Assembly: GCF_021462225.1 (NCBI RefSeq)
Contig: NC_061801.1
Coordinates: 7,188,125-7,252,124 of the forward strand
From: Girardinichthys multiradiatus
Taxonomy: Eukaryota; Chordata; Actinopteri; Cyprinodontiformes; Goodeidae
DNA: 64,000 bases
Direction of reading: 5' to 3'
The notes under the pieces are model-generated. The model was not told where the DNA came from. It searched no databases and was given only the letters and a program-made list of their open reading frames with translations. Position 1 is the stretch's first letter. The number at the start of each line of letters is the position of its first letter. Positions 21,696-46,109 of this stretch are shown here, one piece after another. Both the position numbers and the translations under genes were made by a program.

Positions 21696-22612
21696 ATTTT
21701 TCTGAGCTGCCGCACCCTGTTGGCGGTCAGACGTCTTGGAGCTCCTTCGCTCGTTGGTCCCCAGAAGCAATCACACACTTTATCTAACACTGACTCTTAA
21801 AGGAACGACTCTCCGCAAGTTTCTAACTTTCAGCTCCTTTAATCTAAATTAGGCAGAGGAATGATTACAGAGATCAGCGCTGAGGCTCCCGTCTCGGACC
21901 GTCACCGTCTGTTAGAGCATGACGAAGAGCCTCGATAGAAGGTCACATGTAGTTTTATATCTGGCACTCCAATGCAATGCCCTCCCTCAGTGATTATCAG
22001 TAGACTATGTGTCACCATTGTGGTGTCTATCTGTTAGGTTGTGTAGTAGCGGGTGTCCATCCTTAATCTAGGTGTGCTGTGGCTTTCTAATCAAACCAGT
22101 TGCTCCACTATCAACCCCAGTGCCCCAGCCTCGGGTCGTTCATGACAAACCTTGGGCCATTTATCCTTACAATATGTGTCGATGAGCATTCTTATCCTAT
22201 TCTAACAAAAAGGAAACATTAGAACTTATGCTTTATATCACTATGGTATAAATGGGGAAAACAGCTATGAGTCATATTAATCAGAATCAGAATCAGAATC
22301 AGAAAAGCTTTATTGCCAAGTACGTTTTTGGACATACAAGGAATTTGTTTTGGCATAGTCAGTGCAATACAATACAAATTAAAAAGTATAAACATATCTA
22401 CAATATAATATAAATATATGTGTACAATTTTAAGTGAGTGAGAGTAAGTATAGAGCAGTATAAGATGCAAGAGCAATACAACAGTGCAGATGATCATTGT
22501 GCAAGTATGGCAGTGCAAGTAAAGCAGGAGTCCAAGCTGAGCGTTAATGTAACGCATAGAGTTACAGTTTACAAGTGTCCTGTCAGCAAAAAAAAGGGGG
22601 GAAGGGGGAGTG

Positions 22613-23813
22613 TCAGTGTGGTTTCCGGGCTTTGTTAACAAGGCTGGTGGCAGATGGGAAAAAACTGTTCTTGTGGCGTGAGGTTTTGGTCCGGATGGAC
22701 CGCAGCCTCCTGCCAGAGGGGAGAGTTTCAAAGAGTCTGTGACCAGGGTGGGAGGGATCAGCCAGAATCTTCCCTGCCCGCTTCAGGGTCCTGGAGGTGT
22801 ACAGTTCCTGGAGCGACAGTAGACTGCAGCCAATCACCTTCTCAGCAGACCGAATGACACGCTGCAGCCTGCCCTTATCCTTGGCTGTAGCAGCGGCGTA
22901 CCAGATGGTGATGGAGGAGGTGAGGATGGACTCAATGATGGCTGTGTAGAAGTGCACCATCATAGTCTTTGGCAGGTTGAATTTCTTCACCTGCCGCAGG
23001 AAGAACATCCTCTGCTGGGCTTTCTTGATGAGGGAGCTGATGTTTGGCTCCCACTTGAGATCCTGGGAGATGATGGTTCCCAGGAAGCGGAAAGATTCCA
23101 CAGTGTCAATTGTGGAGTCACAGAGGGTGATGGGGGCAGGTGGGGCTGGGTTCTGCCTGAAGTCCAAGGTTGTTCTGGCTGCACCAGTCCAACAGATGGT
23201 CCACCTCCCATCTGTACGCGGACTCGTCACCATCAGAGATGAGTCCGATCAGGGTGGTGTCGTCCGCAAACTTCAGAAGCTTGACAGACTGGTGACTGGA
23301 GGTGCAGCTGTTGGTGTACAGGGAGAAGAGCAGAGGAGAGAGAACACAGCCTTGGGGGGAACCGGTGCTGATGGTCAGGGAGTCAGAGACGTGCTTCCCC
23401 AGCCTCACGCGCTGCTTCCTGTCAGACAGGAAGTCAGTGATCCACCTGCAGGTGGAGTCGGGCACACTCAGCTGCGAGAGTTTCTCCTGTAGCAGAACTG
23501 GGACGATGGTGTTGAAGGCAGAGCTGAAATCCACAAACAGGATCCTGGCATAGGTTCCTGTGGAGTCCAGGTGCCGGAGGATGAAGTGAAGGGCTAGGTT
23601 GACTGCATCACCTACAGACCTGTTGGCTCTGTAGGCAAACTGCAGGGGGTCCAGGAGGGGGTCGGTGATGTCTTTTAGGTGTGAGAGCACAAGGCACTCA
23701 AAGGACTTCATCACCACAGAGGTCAGGGCGACGGGTCTGAAGTCATTAAGCCCTGTGGTCCTTGGCTTCTTGGGAACAGGGACGATGGTGGAGGACTTGA
23801 AGCAGGCTGGCAC
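22613..23813 (-). pseudogene. L2-like reverse transcriptase, frameshifted
   Basis: Carries 'FVDFSSAFNTIVP', 'STGSPQGCVLSPLLF' and the active-site box 'LLKFADDTTLIG', then a small deletion near 23165 relative to copy 2 that shifts the frame. The C-terminal region ends in '..SATSLVNKARKPH'. Would make RNA-dependent DNA polymerase for LINE copying if intact; it is not. Confidence 0.85.
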
Positions 23814-23868
23814 ATGACATGTCTCCAGTGAGGTGTTAAAAATGTCTGTGAAGACTGGAGACAGCTGA

Positions 23869-25425
23869 TCAGTGCAGTGCTTCAGGCTGGCTGGTGAGAC
23901 AGAATCCGGACCAGCAACTTTCGGGGGGTTCTGTCTCCTGAAGAGTTTGTTTACGTCCCTCTCCTGGATGGAAAGAGCCGTCCTCTGCGTGGGTAGGGGG
24001 CTGGTGGGGGGGAACTTCAGGGTGGGGGGCTTTCGGCTCGTAGTTGGTGATTTGCTTGAGCCCTTTCCAGACAGACGCAGAGTCGTTGGCTGAGAACTGG
24101 TTTTGGAGCTTCTCAGAGTACAGTCGTTTGGCCTCTTTCACTGCCTTGCCAAACTTGTACTTTGCCTCTCTGTATATGTCTTTGTCCCCACTCCTGAAGG
24201 CCTCTTCCTTATCCAGTCTTAACCTTCTGAGTTTAGCTGTGAACCAGGGTTTGTCGTTGTTGTAACTCACCCTGGTGCATGATGGTACACAGCTGTCCTC
24301 ACAGAAGCTGATGTAGGAAGTCACAGCCTCTGTGTACTCGTCCAGACTGTTGGTAGTAGTCCTGAACACATCCCAGTCTGTACAGCCTAAACACGCCTGG
24401 AGATTCTCCACAGCCTCCCTGCTCCACTTCCTTGTCGTCCTCACAACAGGTTTGCAGAGCTTTAGTTTCTGCTTGTATGCAGGAATCAGGTGGACCATGA
24501 TGTGGTCAGATTGGCCCAGTGCAGCACGTGGGACGGCGTGATAAGCGTCTCTGATGGTGGTGTAACAGTGATCCAGAATGTTGTCCTCTCTGGTCGGACA
24601 TTTTATAAACTGTCTATATTTGGGGGGTTCGTGGGTCAGGTTACCTTTGTTAAAGTCACCAGCAACGATTACTAAGGAGTCCGGGTTGGTCCGCTCCACA
24701 CTCAGTATCTGGTCGGCGAGCATGCGCTGTGCGACCTGCACGTTAGCTTGCGGCAGGATGTAAACACCGACCAGGATGAACGAAGCGAACTCACGGGGGG
24801 AATAGAAAGGCTTACAGTTTATGATGAAGGATTCCAGGTCTGGAGAACAGTGCTGCTGAATCACTGTCACGTCGTTGCACCAACCACTGTTGAGGTAAAA
24901 ACAGATTCCTCCACCTTTCGCTTTGCCGGAGAGTTCCGTGTCTCTGTCCGCTCTGTAGAGCTGGAATCCTGCCAGCTGCAGCGCAGAGTCCGGTATTAAT
25001 CCACACAGCCACGTCTCCGTGAAGCACAAAACTGCCGATGAATAAAAGTCCCTGTTTTTCCCCAACAGCAGTTGTAGTTCCTCAATTTTGTTGGGAAGTG
25101 AGTGCACGTTAGAGAGAAATATTCCAGGTAACGGTGTTCGTAGACCACGCTGGCAAAGACGTACCAGCACCCCAGCCCGTTTCCCTCTCTTCCGGCGTTT
25201 CACCGCGTGAACAAAGGTGAGCGCACCTTTGACCAGAATGTCCAAAAATTCCAGAGCAGTAGGCAGAAAAGTGGGAAATAACTCCTCTGGTATAGTAGCC
25301 CTGATGTTCATGAGTTCTTCTCTGGTGAGAGAGCTCTGGGTACCATCACAGAAGACCGTTTTAAAGCCAAAAACAAAACAAAACAATGCGCACCAACACG
25401 CCGAGGCGACCATCTGCGGCGCCAT
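23869..25425 (-). CDS. L2-like LINE ORF: apurinic-type endonuclease, 518 codons
   Basis: The open frame starts at an ATG that coincides with the element's 5' end. Residues about 8-30 are strongly hydrophobic and cysteine-rich ('[18 protein letters not shown]'), resembling a signal or anchor segment. The endonuclease domain follows with '[13 protein letters not shown]', 'FTETWL', 'AGDFNKGNL' and '[10 protein letters not shown]', including the usual catalytic Asp, Asn and His residues. The last 50 or so residues are out of frame with the reverse transcriptase, so the original single polyprotein is broken by at least one shift. Probably inactive. Confidence 0.75.
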   Translation of the reverse strand: MAPQMVASACWCALFCFVFGFKTVFCDGTQSSLTREELMNIRATIPEELFPTFLPTALEFLDILVKGALTFVHAVKRRKRGKRAGVLVRLCQRGLRTPLPGIFLSNVHSLPNKIEELQLLLGKNRDFYSSAVLCFTETWLCGLIPDSALQLAGFQLYRADRDTELSGKAKGGGICFYLNSGWCNDVTVIQQHCSPDLESFIINCKPFYSPREFASFILVGVYILPQANVQVAQRMLADQILSVERTNPDSLVIVAGDFNKGNLTHEPPKYRQFIKCPTREDNILDHCYTTIRDAYHAVPRAALGQSDHIMVHLIPAYKQKLKLCKPVVRTTRKWSREAVENLQACLGCTDWDVFRTTTNSLDEYTEAVTSYISFCEDSCVPSCTRVSYNNDKPWFTAKLRRLRLDKEEAFRSGDKDIYREAKYKFGKAVKEAKRLYSEKLQNQFSANDSASVWKGLKQITNYEPKAPHPEVPPHQPPTHAEDGSFHPGEGRKQTLQETEPPESCWSGFCLTSQPEALH

Positions 25426-25474
25426 CTTGGATCTATATAATAAATATATAAATAAAGGTTATTCCTAACAAGAA

Positions 25475-26400
25475 GAATCTAAATATCACTTTCTTACTAG
25501 ATAAGACTTAAAATAGTGGACAAGAAACTAAAGAACTGATGGGAATACTTCAAGAAACGGCTTTAGGCTATGGGGTGACAAGAAATTCTCTAATAGTAAT
25601 CTAATAAGGGCTGTGTCACTATAGTTGTATCCAGAAACAAAAGCAGACATGAAAGTTCTTGAAATGAAAAGAGAATGGAAATATCGTGAAGTTGGGGTTA
25701 AAACCAGCATGTATATCAGACAATATTATGACAGTTATTTAAACATTCAGATGATTCTAAAAATACAAAGAGAATAGGGATATTCATTCCATAGTTTCAA
25801 TTATGTATCTGTAAAAGATTAATGGATTTAATGTCTGTATACACTGCAGAAATGGTAGCAATTATTATCAGTTTACAATAGGTGGAGGAAGCTAGACCGG
25901 ACAGCGTGGGGATATGCACAGACTCAAAAGCATTAGTAGAAAGTATTCAATCAAAATCCATCAGACTTTATTCAGGTTATCTAGGTGTGAAATAGAGGTC
26001 CAGATTTGTTGGGTACCAGCACATGAAGGGGTGAGAGGAACTGAAACGGCAGATTAACTTGCTAAAAAGGCTTTGGGGAAGGATATTACAGGTCAGATTC
26101 CATTTGGGAAAGGTAAATCAATCATTAAAAAGAAAGAAACAGAAATTTCCCAAAAAAAAAAAAGATGGAAAGGAGATGAGAAAAGAAGAAAACTATATAA
26201 AATTTAGGAATCTGTAATAATGAAAAAACACTACACATTGGAAGATGTGATTTTGACTAGGCCATACCTACTTAAATGTTTTTTTATTTATACTAGGGAA
26301 AAGGAACAATGATAATTGGAAGGGTGAAAAAAAATGTGGGTCATGTTTTAGTGAAGTGCTATAAATATGAAGCTGAAAGAGAGAGGATGAGGCAGTAAGG
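25475..26400 (+). pseudogene. RNase H domain of the ERV-split LINE
   Basis: Continues the element seen at 12250-12620 on the other side of the ERV. Pieces read '..CTDSKALVESIQSKS' and 'VQICWVPAHEGVRG', then 'LAKKALGKDIT', matching the third and fourth motifs of a LINE-type RNase H. Several stops. The 3' part beyond about 26110 is A-rich and unassigned. Confidence 0.65.
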
Positions 26401-26751
26401 GAAACGGGGAGAGAATGGAGTTAAAAAGGAGTATTGAGAACAGACGGGAATAGGAAGAAAATCAGGATTATTAATATAATAACAATAATTATGTTTTTAT
26501 TTTTACATAATACTACATTAAAATTAGAATATAGTAGGTGGAACACAGAGCTACACACGGTGGTATGCACATTAAAGTTGTTTGCAATCCGCCAATCAAG
26601 AAAAGAAGAGGAGGAAGAAGACAAAAAAGAAGAACAGACGCATTTTGTTCGGAAGTAAAATCTGATTGGCAGTGGGTTTGGGAGGAGGGGACTAAAGCTC
26701 GTCTCTTATTTCAACAAACAGTAGGGACAATGGAAATCATTGGGAAAAGTA

Positions 26752-28593
26752 TGGAGCTAAATTGGGGCAATAAAGTTTATTCAAACGAAAAAAATTTGAA
26801 CATGAAGAATAAAAGTTTGTTCAAAAGAAAAAAATTCAAACCTGAAAAAAAAAGTTTGTTCAAAAAAAAAAAACATTTGAACCTGAAAAATTATTTTGAA
26901 CCTCCCCCCAAAAAAATGTGAAAACTGAAAAAAAAAGTTTTGCAACTGAAAAAAAAAAACAGATGTGAAACTGAACAAAAAAAGTTCAAAACTACTTTCA
27001 GATTCAAGTTTTTTTTTTTTTCGAACTTGCAGATTTTTTTTTTTGGCTTCAAACTTTTGGCCCTGTTTTGGCGTGGGGGGCGGGGCCTCAGATCACGGGG
27101 ATCTCAGAGGAGAAAATATGATCTTGATAGATTTGCACAGCATTTTAAGTCCATGTTGGAGATTTCCCATGCTCTCAACATAAAGCAAAAGAACCGCCAG
27201 ACTAAGCGGCGGTATGAAACCAGATGCAAAACGAGCCGGTATTTTCCGAATATCTTTGCATAATTAAGCCTGGACTTGTTTTCACATGGACTGGACTCGG
27301 GTCAAACTGGCATAGCTTTTTTTCTGATCTCCGCTCTTCATTGTTAGCTCAACTGGCCGCCCTGCAGCTCATGTTCATTTGTTACAGATCAGCTGTTCGC
27401 CAGCGCGCAGCAGAGCTGATCTGCCTGACTGGAGCAGAGGAGAGGTTTGTTCGAGCTACCGCACCCTGTTGGCGGTCAGACCTCTCAGAGTTTCTCCGGT
27501 CATTGGTCCCCAGAAGCAATCACACTCTAACACTGACTCTTAAAGGAACAACTCTCAAACAGTTTCTAACTTTCAGCTCCTTTAATCTAAATTAGGTAGA
27601 GGAATGATTACAGAGATCAGCGCCGAGGCTCGTCTCGGACCGTCGCGTCTGTGAAAGGATGAGGAAGAGCCTCGATAGAAGGTCACATGTAGTTTTATAT
27701 CTGGCACTCCAATGCAATGGATGTGCTGTCCCTCAGTGTTTATCAGCAGACTATGTGTCACCATTGGTGTGTCTATCTGGTAAGTTGTTTAGTAGTGGGT
27801 GTCCATCCTTAATCTAAGTGTGCTGCTGCATTCTAATCAAACCAGTTGCAGCCTGCTCCACCATCAAACCCAGTGCCCCAGCCACAGGTCATTCATGACA
27901 AACCTTGGGCCATTTATCCTTGTAATGTGTGTCGATGAGCATTCTTATCCTATTCTAACAAAAAGGAAACATTAGAACTTATGCTTTATATCACTATGGT
28001 ATAAGTGGGAAAAACTGCTATGAATCATATAAATAAAGGTTATCCTTAACAGGTTGATATGGCATAGTTTAGGGCACAATAGTCCAGCAAAATATCAGCG
28101 CCCCAGAAACTGTCGCCTCTTGCGTACTTGATGTCGTGCTCGCCCCGCGTCTGTGCAGGGCGGTGGGCCAGTGGTTCAGCTCGTGGGCCGGCCCAGCGCC
28201 CTGCGTCTGTGCATGGCGGTTATTAAAAACTAAACATTCACAAAATAAGAAATGCCTAAGCCAGCGGTCCACCGGGGATTTCCACGGTTGCCCTGTATGC
28301 CAGTTTGCTCCTGGCTGTGAGTCACTTCACTAAATGAAGACCAAACATGTTTTAATCAAAAATGCACCAGAAACCGAAACCCAAGTCCAGTCCGTGTGAA
28401 AACAAGTCCAGGCTTAATTATGCAAGGATATTTGGAAAATACCGACTCGTTTTGCATCTGGTTTTCAAATGTTTTTCTTTTGAACAAACTTTTATTTGTC
28501 AGATTTAAAAAAATTTTTGTTTGAACAAACTTTTATTTTTCAGGTTCAAATAGTTTTCGTTTGAACAAACTTTATGGCCCCAATTTAGCTCCA
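26752..28593. mobile_element. Unclassified inverted-repeat element with subterminal tandem repeats
   Basis: The ends are complementary ('tggagctaaattgggg' at 26752 and its inverse at 28578-28593). Each is followed inward by repeated 'tttgaacctgaaaaa..aaaagtttgttcaaa' units of about 30-35 bp, then by a second matching block ('aaaccagatgcaaaacgag', 27216 onward and inverse near 28460). It holds a solo ERV LTR. Short frame 27085-27263 is not recognised. No target duplication seen. Confidence 0.65.
27448..28051 (-). repeat. Solo LTR of the same ERV family
   Basis: 604 bp, TG and CA ends on both strands, flanked by a perfect 4-bp duplication ggtt (27444-27447 and 28052-28055). It matches the LTRs at 12621 and 21699 throughout, and fixes their boundaries. 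The interior was lost by recombination between LTRs. Confidence 0.92.
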
Positions 28594-28599
28594 CAGTGG

Positions 28600-28969
28600 T
28601 CTGCAGCCGAAAGATGTTCGAAGACGTGACGACTAAGTGTTGGCTTGTCACATAAAATCACAACAGAATAAATTACATGTTGTGATTGTATCGTCACGTG
28701 ACAACATGCGAACAAGTTCAAGGGGTGTGAAAACTTCTGCACGGTACAATATTCATCTCAGTTTGACTTCGCGTGCTGTTTCTAGTCGGGACTATTTTGG
28801 TAACGCTCCGCCGGCAGTGCAGCACAGCTGCATCCGCTTACCGTCTGACGTTTTGCGGGTAGTTGAACCTGCAGGAGGGATGAGCTGGGGACGTCTATGG
28901 GACACACTGACTCAAGTAATGACTGCTTTTCATCGCATAATCAGATAACTTAAGGTTTGCCAGAGGAAA
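28600..28969 (+). promoter_or_regulatory. polm promoter and 5' UTR
   Basis: CpG-containing sequence between the last mobile element and the polm start codon. It holds a perfect 10-bp palindromic E-box GTCACGTGAC at 28693-28702, the binding word of USF/TFE-type basic helix-loop-helix factors. No TATA box at an obvious distance. The transcription start is not determined. Confidence 0.5.
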
Positions 28970-41947
<12,978 letters not shown>

Positions 41948-42740
41948 AGATTCCCTGCAGAAGCATCAAAAAAGCCTATTCTGAGGTCTGGAAGTTAAAG
42001 GCAGCGGGCTAGAAGCAAAAACGAAGAAAAGCACGGATCTGTTTTTCTCAGGGATCCGACACGTATTTCCAGATGTAAATGGTAAATTCCTCCCAGCTCA
42101 GAAGCTTTTGTATCATATTTGAGATGAATGGGTGTAAACACATTTGTTTACTCATTATGTTGCATCTATTCACAAAGAATGGAACAAATTTTGGACTGCT
42201 TGCTGCTGTGTAAGCTAGCATTGAGTTTTAAAGTAAAAAAGCTGATTTCTCCCAGTTTTAATAAGACTGGGATCATATGCAATTAGGATAATAAGAACTG
42301 ATACATCTGTATGCTTGTTTTTATCTGGTCAGCCTTAGATTTTATACTAGAACAGCTGATAATTCCAAACATTCCACATATAAATATCAATAACAAGACC
42401 TCAAACATGGCTCGCACCGTGATGTTGAATCTAGAAATATATCCACAGGGAGCTATCATTTTTATTGCTTTAATGAAGCTGCAAATACAACAATTTGGCA
42501 GCTCCAAAATATAGGCATGGGACGGTTTACAGCTTACCTTAACGAGTTACTTAAACGCTTTTCCATTTTATTTTTAATTGAAAAGGCAAAAAATGAAAAA
42601 ACAATAGGATAAAAATATTGGATATAATGGATTAGATGCTTTAAAAACATGATGACGGATCCACAAAGATGATGCTATGTTTAGTCTCAGCTCAGCTGCA
42701 CATGTGATCCAATTCAAACTCCATTTATATTCCACCAATC
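41948..42740 (+). other. polm 3' flank
   Basis: Probable 3' UTR and downstream sequence. No canonical AATAAA in the first 300 bp. Short open frames near 42311 and 42283 are not recognised. Confidence 0.5.
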
Positions 42741-42749
42741 CACAACTTG

Positions 42750-43010
42750 TCATCTCAGGGCACTTTACAAAAAACAAATCAATTCAATCTGATCATACAG
42801 GCAGATTCCAAGTCAAGTACACCCATTCTAATTGATCCTAGTTCAAACAATGCAGTCAAGTTCAGTTTATTATTCAAATTGGTTATAAAGTTTTCTATCT
42901 AAGGAAACCCAGCAGATTGCATCGAGTCATTGACACTGCAGCATTCAGTCCTCATGGACTTAGTAAAACCACTGCTACCAAAGTAACAGAGAAAAATATT
43001 TCCTTCCATT
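42750..43010 (-). repeat. Dispersed fish repeat, probably a retroposon 3' region
   Basis: Contains 'gggcactttacaaaaaac' and 'gaaacccagcagattgcatc', words I associate with a repeat widely found in percomorph genomes. Class not certain; orientation inferred. Confidence 0.45.
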
Positions 43011-43067
43011 GAGCTTCAGGTTGGAACAATATCTCACTGTATCACAATGGTACTCCTATTAGCTACA

Positions 43068-43240
43068 GATAGAATAGAAATACCCTTTATTGTCCCACAG
43101 TAGGGAAATTAAGTTGTGTTAGCTGCAACATAAAGGGCAAATGGAAGCATACAGGTACTCACAAACATAAAACACTATAAAGATCAAAAAGAGTAGACTA
43201 TACAGGAAGAAAATGACAACATAAGAAAAATAAATATGGC
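43068..43240 (-). mobile_element. LINE 3'-end fragment
   Basis: Begins 'gatagaatagaaataccc' and continues 'tttattgtcccacagtaggg', the inverted 3' end of a fish LINE. No coding part retained. Confidence 0.5.
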
Positions 43241-43923
43241 ATACTCAGGTTAGTGAAATGTGCAACTGAGTAGAGTGATTTTGGAAATTTACAAAAAGTA
43301 CATTTGTAATTCTGTTGAGAAAAGCAACAACAGAGTATTTCAAAAATATGAAAATTATAGTGTTATCTTTGTTAGAGTCCTTTTGTCTCCATCATCTGCA
43401 CTGCAAGGGCAGTGGAAGGATTCACTCCTTTAACCCATTTCATTGAAGGTAAAAAGCACAGATTGAAACTGAAACAGATAAAATAATACCATTTGTATGT
43501 GTACACGCATCTCTCCAACAAAAACTATTAATTTGTGATAAATTGTCAAAAAATAAATGCTTGTGCTTCTATGAACATCCTTATGTCCTGTTATTTCCCT
43601 AAATAAATAAAGCAATACTCTTTGGTTTCTACCAGAAGAGGAGTATCAGGTCTTTTTTCAGGTATTTTTTATTAAATTGGAGTTTTCTGGCCCTCGGTAC
43701 AGCAGTCGAGCAGGACAGAGATTCCTCAGTGTGCCTGAGCAGAATCGGATTCATTTCATTAAGTTCTGTTCATTAAAGTCTGGATGTAAAGCACTGTCAG
43801 ACTGCTCTGTGGTCATAAAGTTTGTACATCTAAAATCTAGACTGCTAACTGCATGTCACATGCAGCAATGGTCTGTTCTGATGCTTTTTGCCCTGGCTGT
43901 TAGTTAGATCACTGTTAATAAAT
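43241..43923. other. No recognised gene or element
   Basis: AT-rich sequence; nothing identified. Confidence 0.5.
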
Positions 43924-43931
43924 ATGGGCAG

Positions 43932-44741
43932 TAGAGGGTGACACGGGAGTAGATTTTCTCTCCTGTCCCATCCCGTTCCCACAGAAAAATGTCTTGTCCC
44001 ATCCCAATCCCAGGCCAGCATAAGAAAAAAAATCCTGTCCCGTCCCACTCCTGGTAAATTGACTCCCACTCCTGTGCCACTCCCATTTTTGTTTTCTTCA
44101 TTTAGTCTTTTGGCAATTTCTTTGTTTGAAGAACCAAATCTCTTTGGTTTGACGAAGAGATGCAGGGTTGATTTAATCCAGTATCTGCCTCACAAGTGTC
44201 CCTTAATCACTGGTGTCCTTGATTACGACTAAACACGTTTTACAAGCAGCAGACTGCGTGTTAACACCGCTACATTCAACACTCCTGAAGTTCGGTAATA
44301 TTTGCGACTTTCCTGTCAGCTCTATGAGTTTAATAGATAAGTCCTTACTTCTGACTTTACGTTGCTAATTCAATTTTACCACGTCCAGTTCTCCACCTGC
44401 GTTTGCTCCCTCCATCCTGAACGCAGGAGGAAAACATCGAGCAGAAGCACTGTTGGCTTGTGGGTCGTGTAGTTCGTTTGACTCGCATTATAGTATAGGC
44501 TTCTTGGAAAAAAACTACACAATGGCGGCGTCGATCCAAGTTTTTTTTTCTTAAAGTTTATAACAAAGTCTCAGTTTTACATTTCCAAAGACAATTGATC
44601 CTAGTTTATTTTCCCTCCTATTGGTTAGCTCCCGCTCCCGTTCATTTTTTATCCTGTACCGTCCCAATCACGGGATCTTTACTGATGCTGTCTCCCGTCC
44701 CGCGGGATTCCCATGGGAATCCCGTGACCCGTGGGACTCTA
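43932..44741. mobile_element. Non-autonomous hAT element with G-rich internal repeats
   Basis: 810 bp flanked by a perfect 8-bp duplication atgggcag (43924-43931 and 44742-44749). The ends 'tagagggtgacacggg' and (inverted) 'tagagtcccacggg' pair imperfectly. Both subterminal regions are packed with 'tcccgtccc'/'gggacggga' variants (43965-44090 and 44625-44735). No transposase frame. Confidence 0.85.
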
Positions 44742-44749
44742 ATGGGCAG

Positions 44750-46105
44750 ATTACCTTTTAAAAAGTGCAGAATGACCCAATTTAAATGTGGTCAATCAGA
44801 GCACAGATATGCTTACTTGGTTGTGAATCTGCCTTTGGTGGCGAATTAGATGGATGCAATGTTTAAATGCAAAACATTTAATGGATCATCCTGAATGTGG
44901 TTTATAAAATTAATAATATACTTTGTGCAAATACGTTGTTGTTCCGTGATTTATTTTTACAATAAATTTGTTTGACTATTGTTACAATTGTTTACTGTTA
45001 TATGTGGATATGTCCTTGATATGGTGTAGTAAAAATGCAAAAAGTGCCAAACTTCATTTTCAAACATGCAGGTGGTCTTTATTTTTTGTTCCTGACAGAC
45101 TAGACTACAGTTTATTAAAATACATGTTAGAACCACACAGAGCAGACAATCGTGTCTGACATGTAAATAGCTTTGAATCTGGGAAACAGAAATTGTGAAA
45201 ATTTTAGCGTGGTCCATTTTTTTACAGTTTTCTTCCACAGGATCACAGATCATAGCATGTAAACTAAAACACAGCAGAACAACAAGCACACACGGCTCTC
45301 TTAAATGAGGGCTTTTGTGGTTTCACGTTGAGTTTTCTTTAGTGCACCTCCTTGCTACACATGTTGAAACTGTAAACATTTTGCTCAGCTTCTGTGCGAA
45401 AAGTGTATTGTTAAGTGAATCTCCCCACAAACACACCTGTGTCACAGTGACATCTATTCAGGACCATCCTTATCAGCTTATCTGCACATCTCCTGAGCAC
45501 AAAAACCCCAACAGTCATTTCATTTCTGGAAAGAGTTAAGAGTAAATTAAGATGAAGGGCAGCTGTGGATTCTACAGTTGAGCACAACCATCATACACCA
45601 GATTAGAGTAAAATAGTTTTTTACCTTAACATATTTGGCGTATGTAAACTATAATATAGATGTAGTTTCTGACTGACCCGCCAACTCCAGATCTTACAAA
45701 CTTCTATTAAATATTCAATAAAATGTGATTAAAACATCTTAAAAATGTAGGATAAACAGACGCACATACATTTTAGTATATCCTTAGGAAAAGTGTAAAA
45801 GAAAATACATTTTGACAGCGTAATCTCAAATATTTTAGGAAAAACCCAACCTTTAATTTCACTTTACTTATTAAGCTGGAAAAAAATCCATGCAAAAAAA
45901 CAATTATTTTCAACTAAATCACGAGTGCCACAAATATTAATACCACTGTTATTCCTTTTGTTATAAATATAACTATTGTTTATTTTTACTTTTATAAGTT
46001 GATCAGAATTTCAAGAACCTTTTAATTACTAATCCACAACGTTTTGTTTCCCTGGGGTATTAATATGATGTGACACATAGGTCAATTTCTTTAATCCTCT
46101 GGCTA
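44750..46105. other. No recognised gene or element
   Basis: AT-rich. Short open frames on both strands (for example 44957-45289) lack any similarity I can name. Confidence 0.5.
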
Positions 46106-46109
46106 CTGG

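Larger units (their letters stand above)
22279..25443 (-). mobile_element. L2-like LINE, nearly full length, copy 1
   Basis: The 3' end, on the left, carries a (agaatc)n tail. The 5' end, on the right, starts just before 'atggcgccgcagatgg'. Minus-strand frames: endonuclease-containing ORF (25425-23869) and reverse transcriptase in two shifted pieces (23813-23118 and 23233-22613). It lies inside the ERV 5' LTR. No clear target duplication, as is common for this group. Confidence 0.88.
12621..25470 (-). mobile_element. Endogenous retrovirus (class I-type), minus strand, gag-pol lost
   Basis: Two LTRs (12621-13231 and 21699-25470, the latter split by an L2-like LINE) bound the element. The outer flanks are a 4-bp duplication, agaa (12617-12620 and 25471-25474). 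A purine tract touches the 3' LTR and a tRNA-Val-like primer site touches the 5' LTR. With later insertions removed, the interior is only about 3.5 kb. I recognise an env remnant but no gag, protease, reverse transcriptase or integrase. The 4-bp duplication and env type suggest a gamma/epsilon-like source. Inserted in the RNase H-type LINE. Confidence 0.85.
21699..25470 (-). repeat. 5' LTR of the ERV, split by an L2-like LINE
   Basis: LTR pieces at 21699-22278 and 25445-25470 join to match the 3' LTR. The end next to the primer site begins 'tt' instead of 'tg'. Many substitutions against the 3' LTR show an old insertion. Confidence 0.85.

Noticed and set aside
22219..22731. 170-codon minus-strand frame
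   Set aside because: Made of the L2-like LINE 3' UTR and tail running into the ERV LTR; not a gene.
26434..27263. Overlapping lysine-rich open frames
   Set aside because: They come from A-rich subterminal repeats of the inverted-repeat element; the last 60 codons (near 27085-27263) are not recognised.
28069..28272. 67-codon minus-strand frame
   Set aside because: GC-rich repeat-derived sequence inside the inverted-repeat element; no motif.
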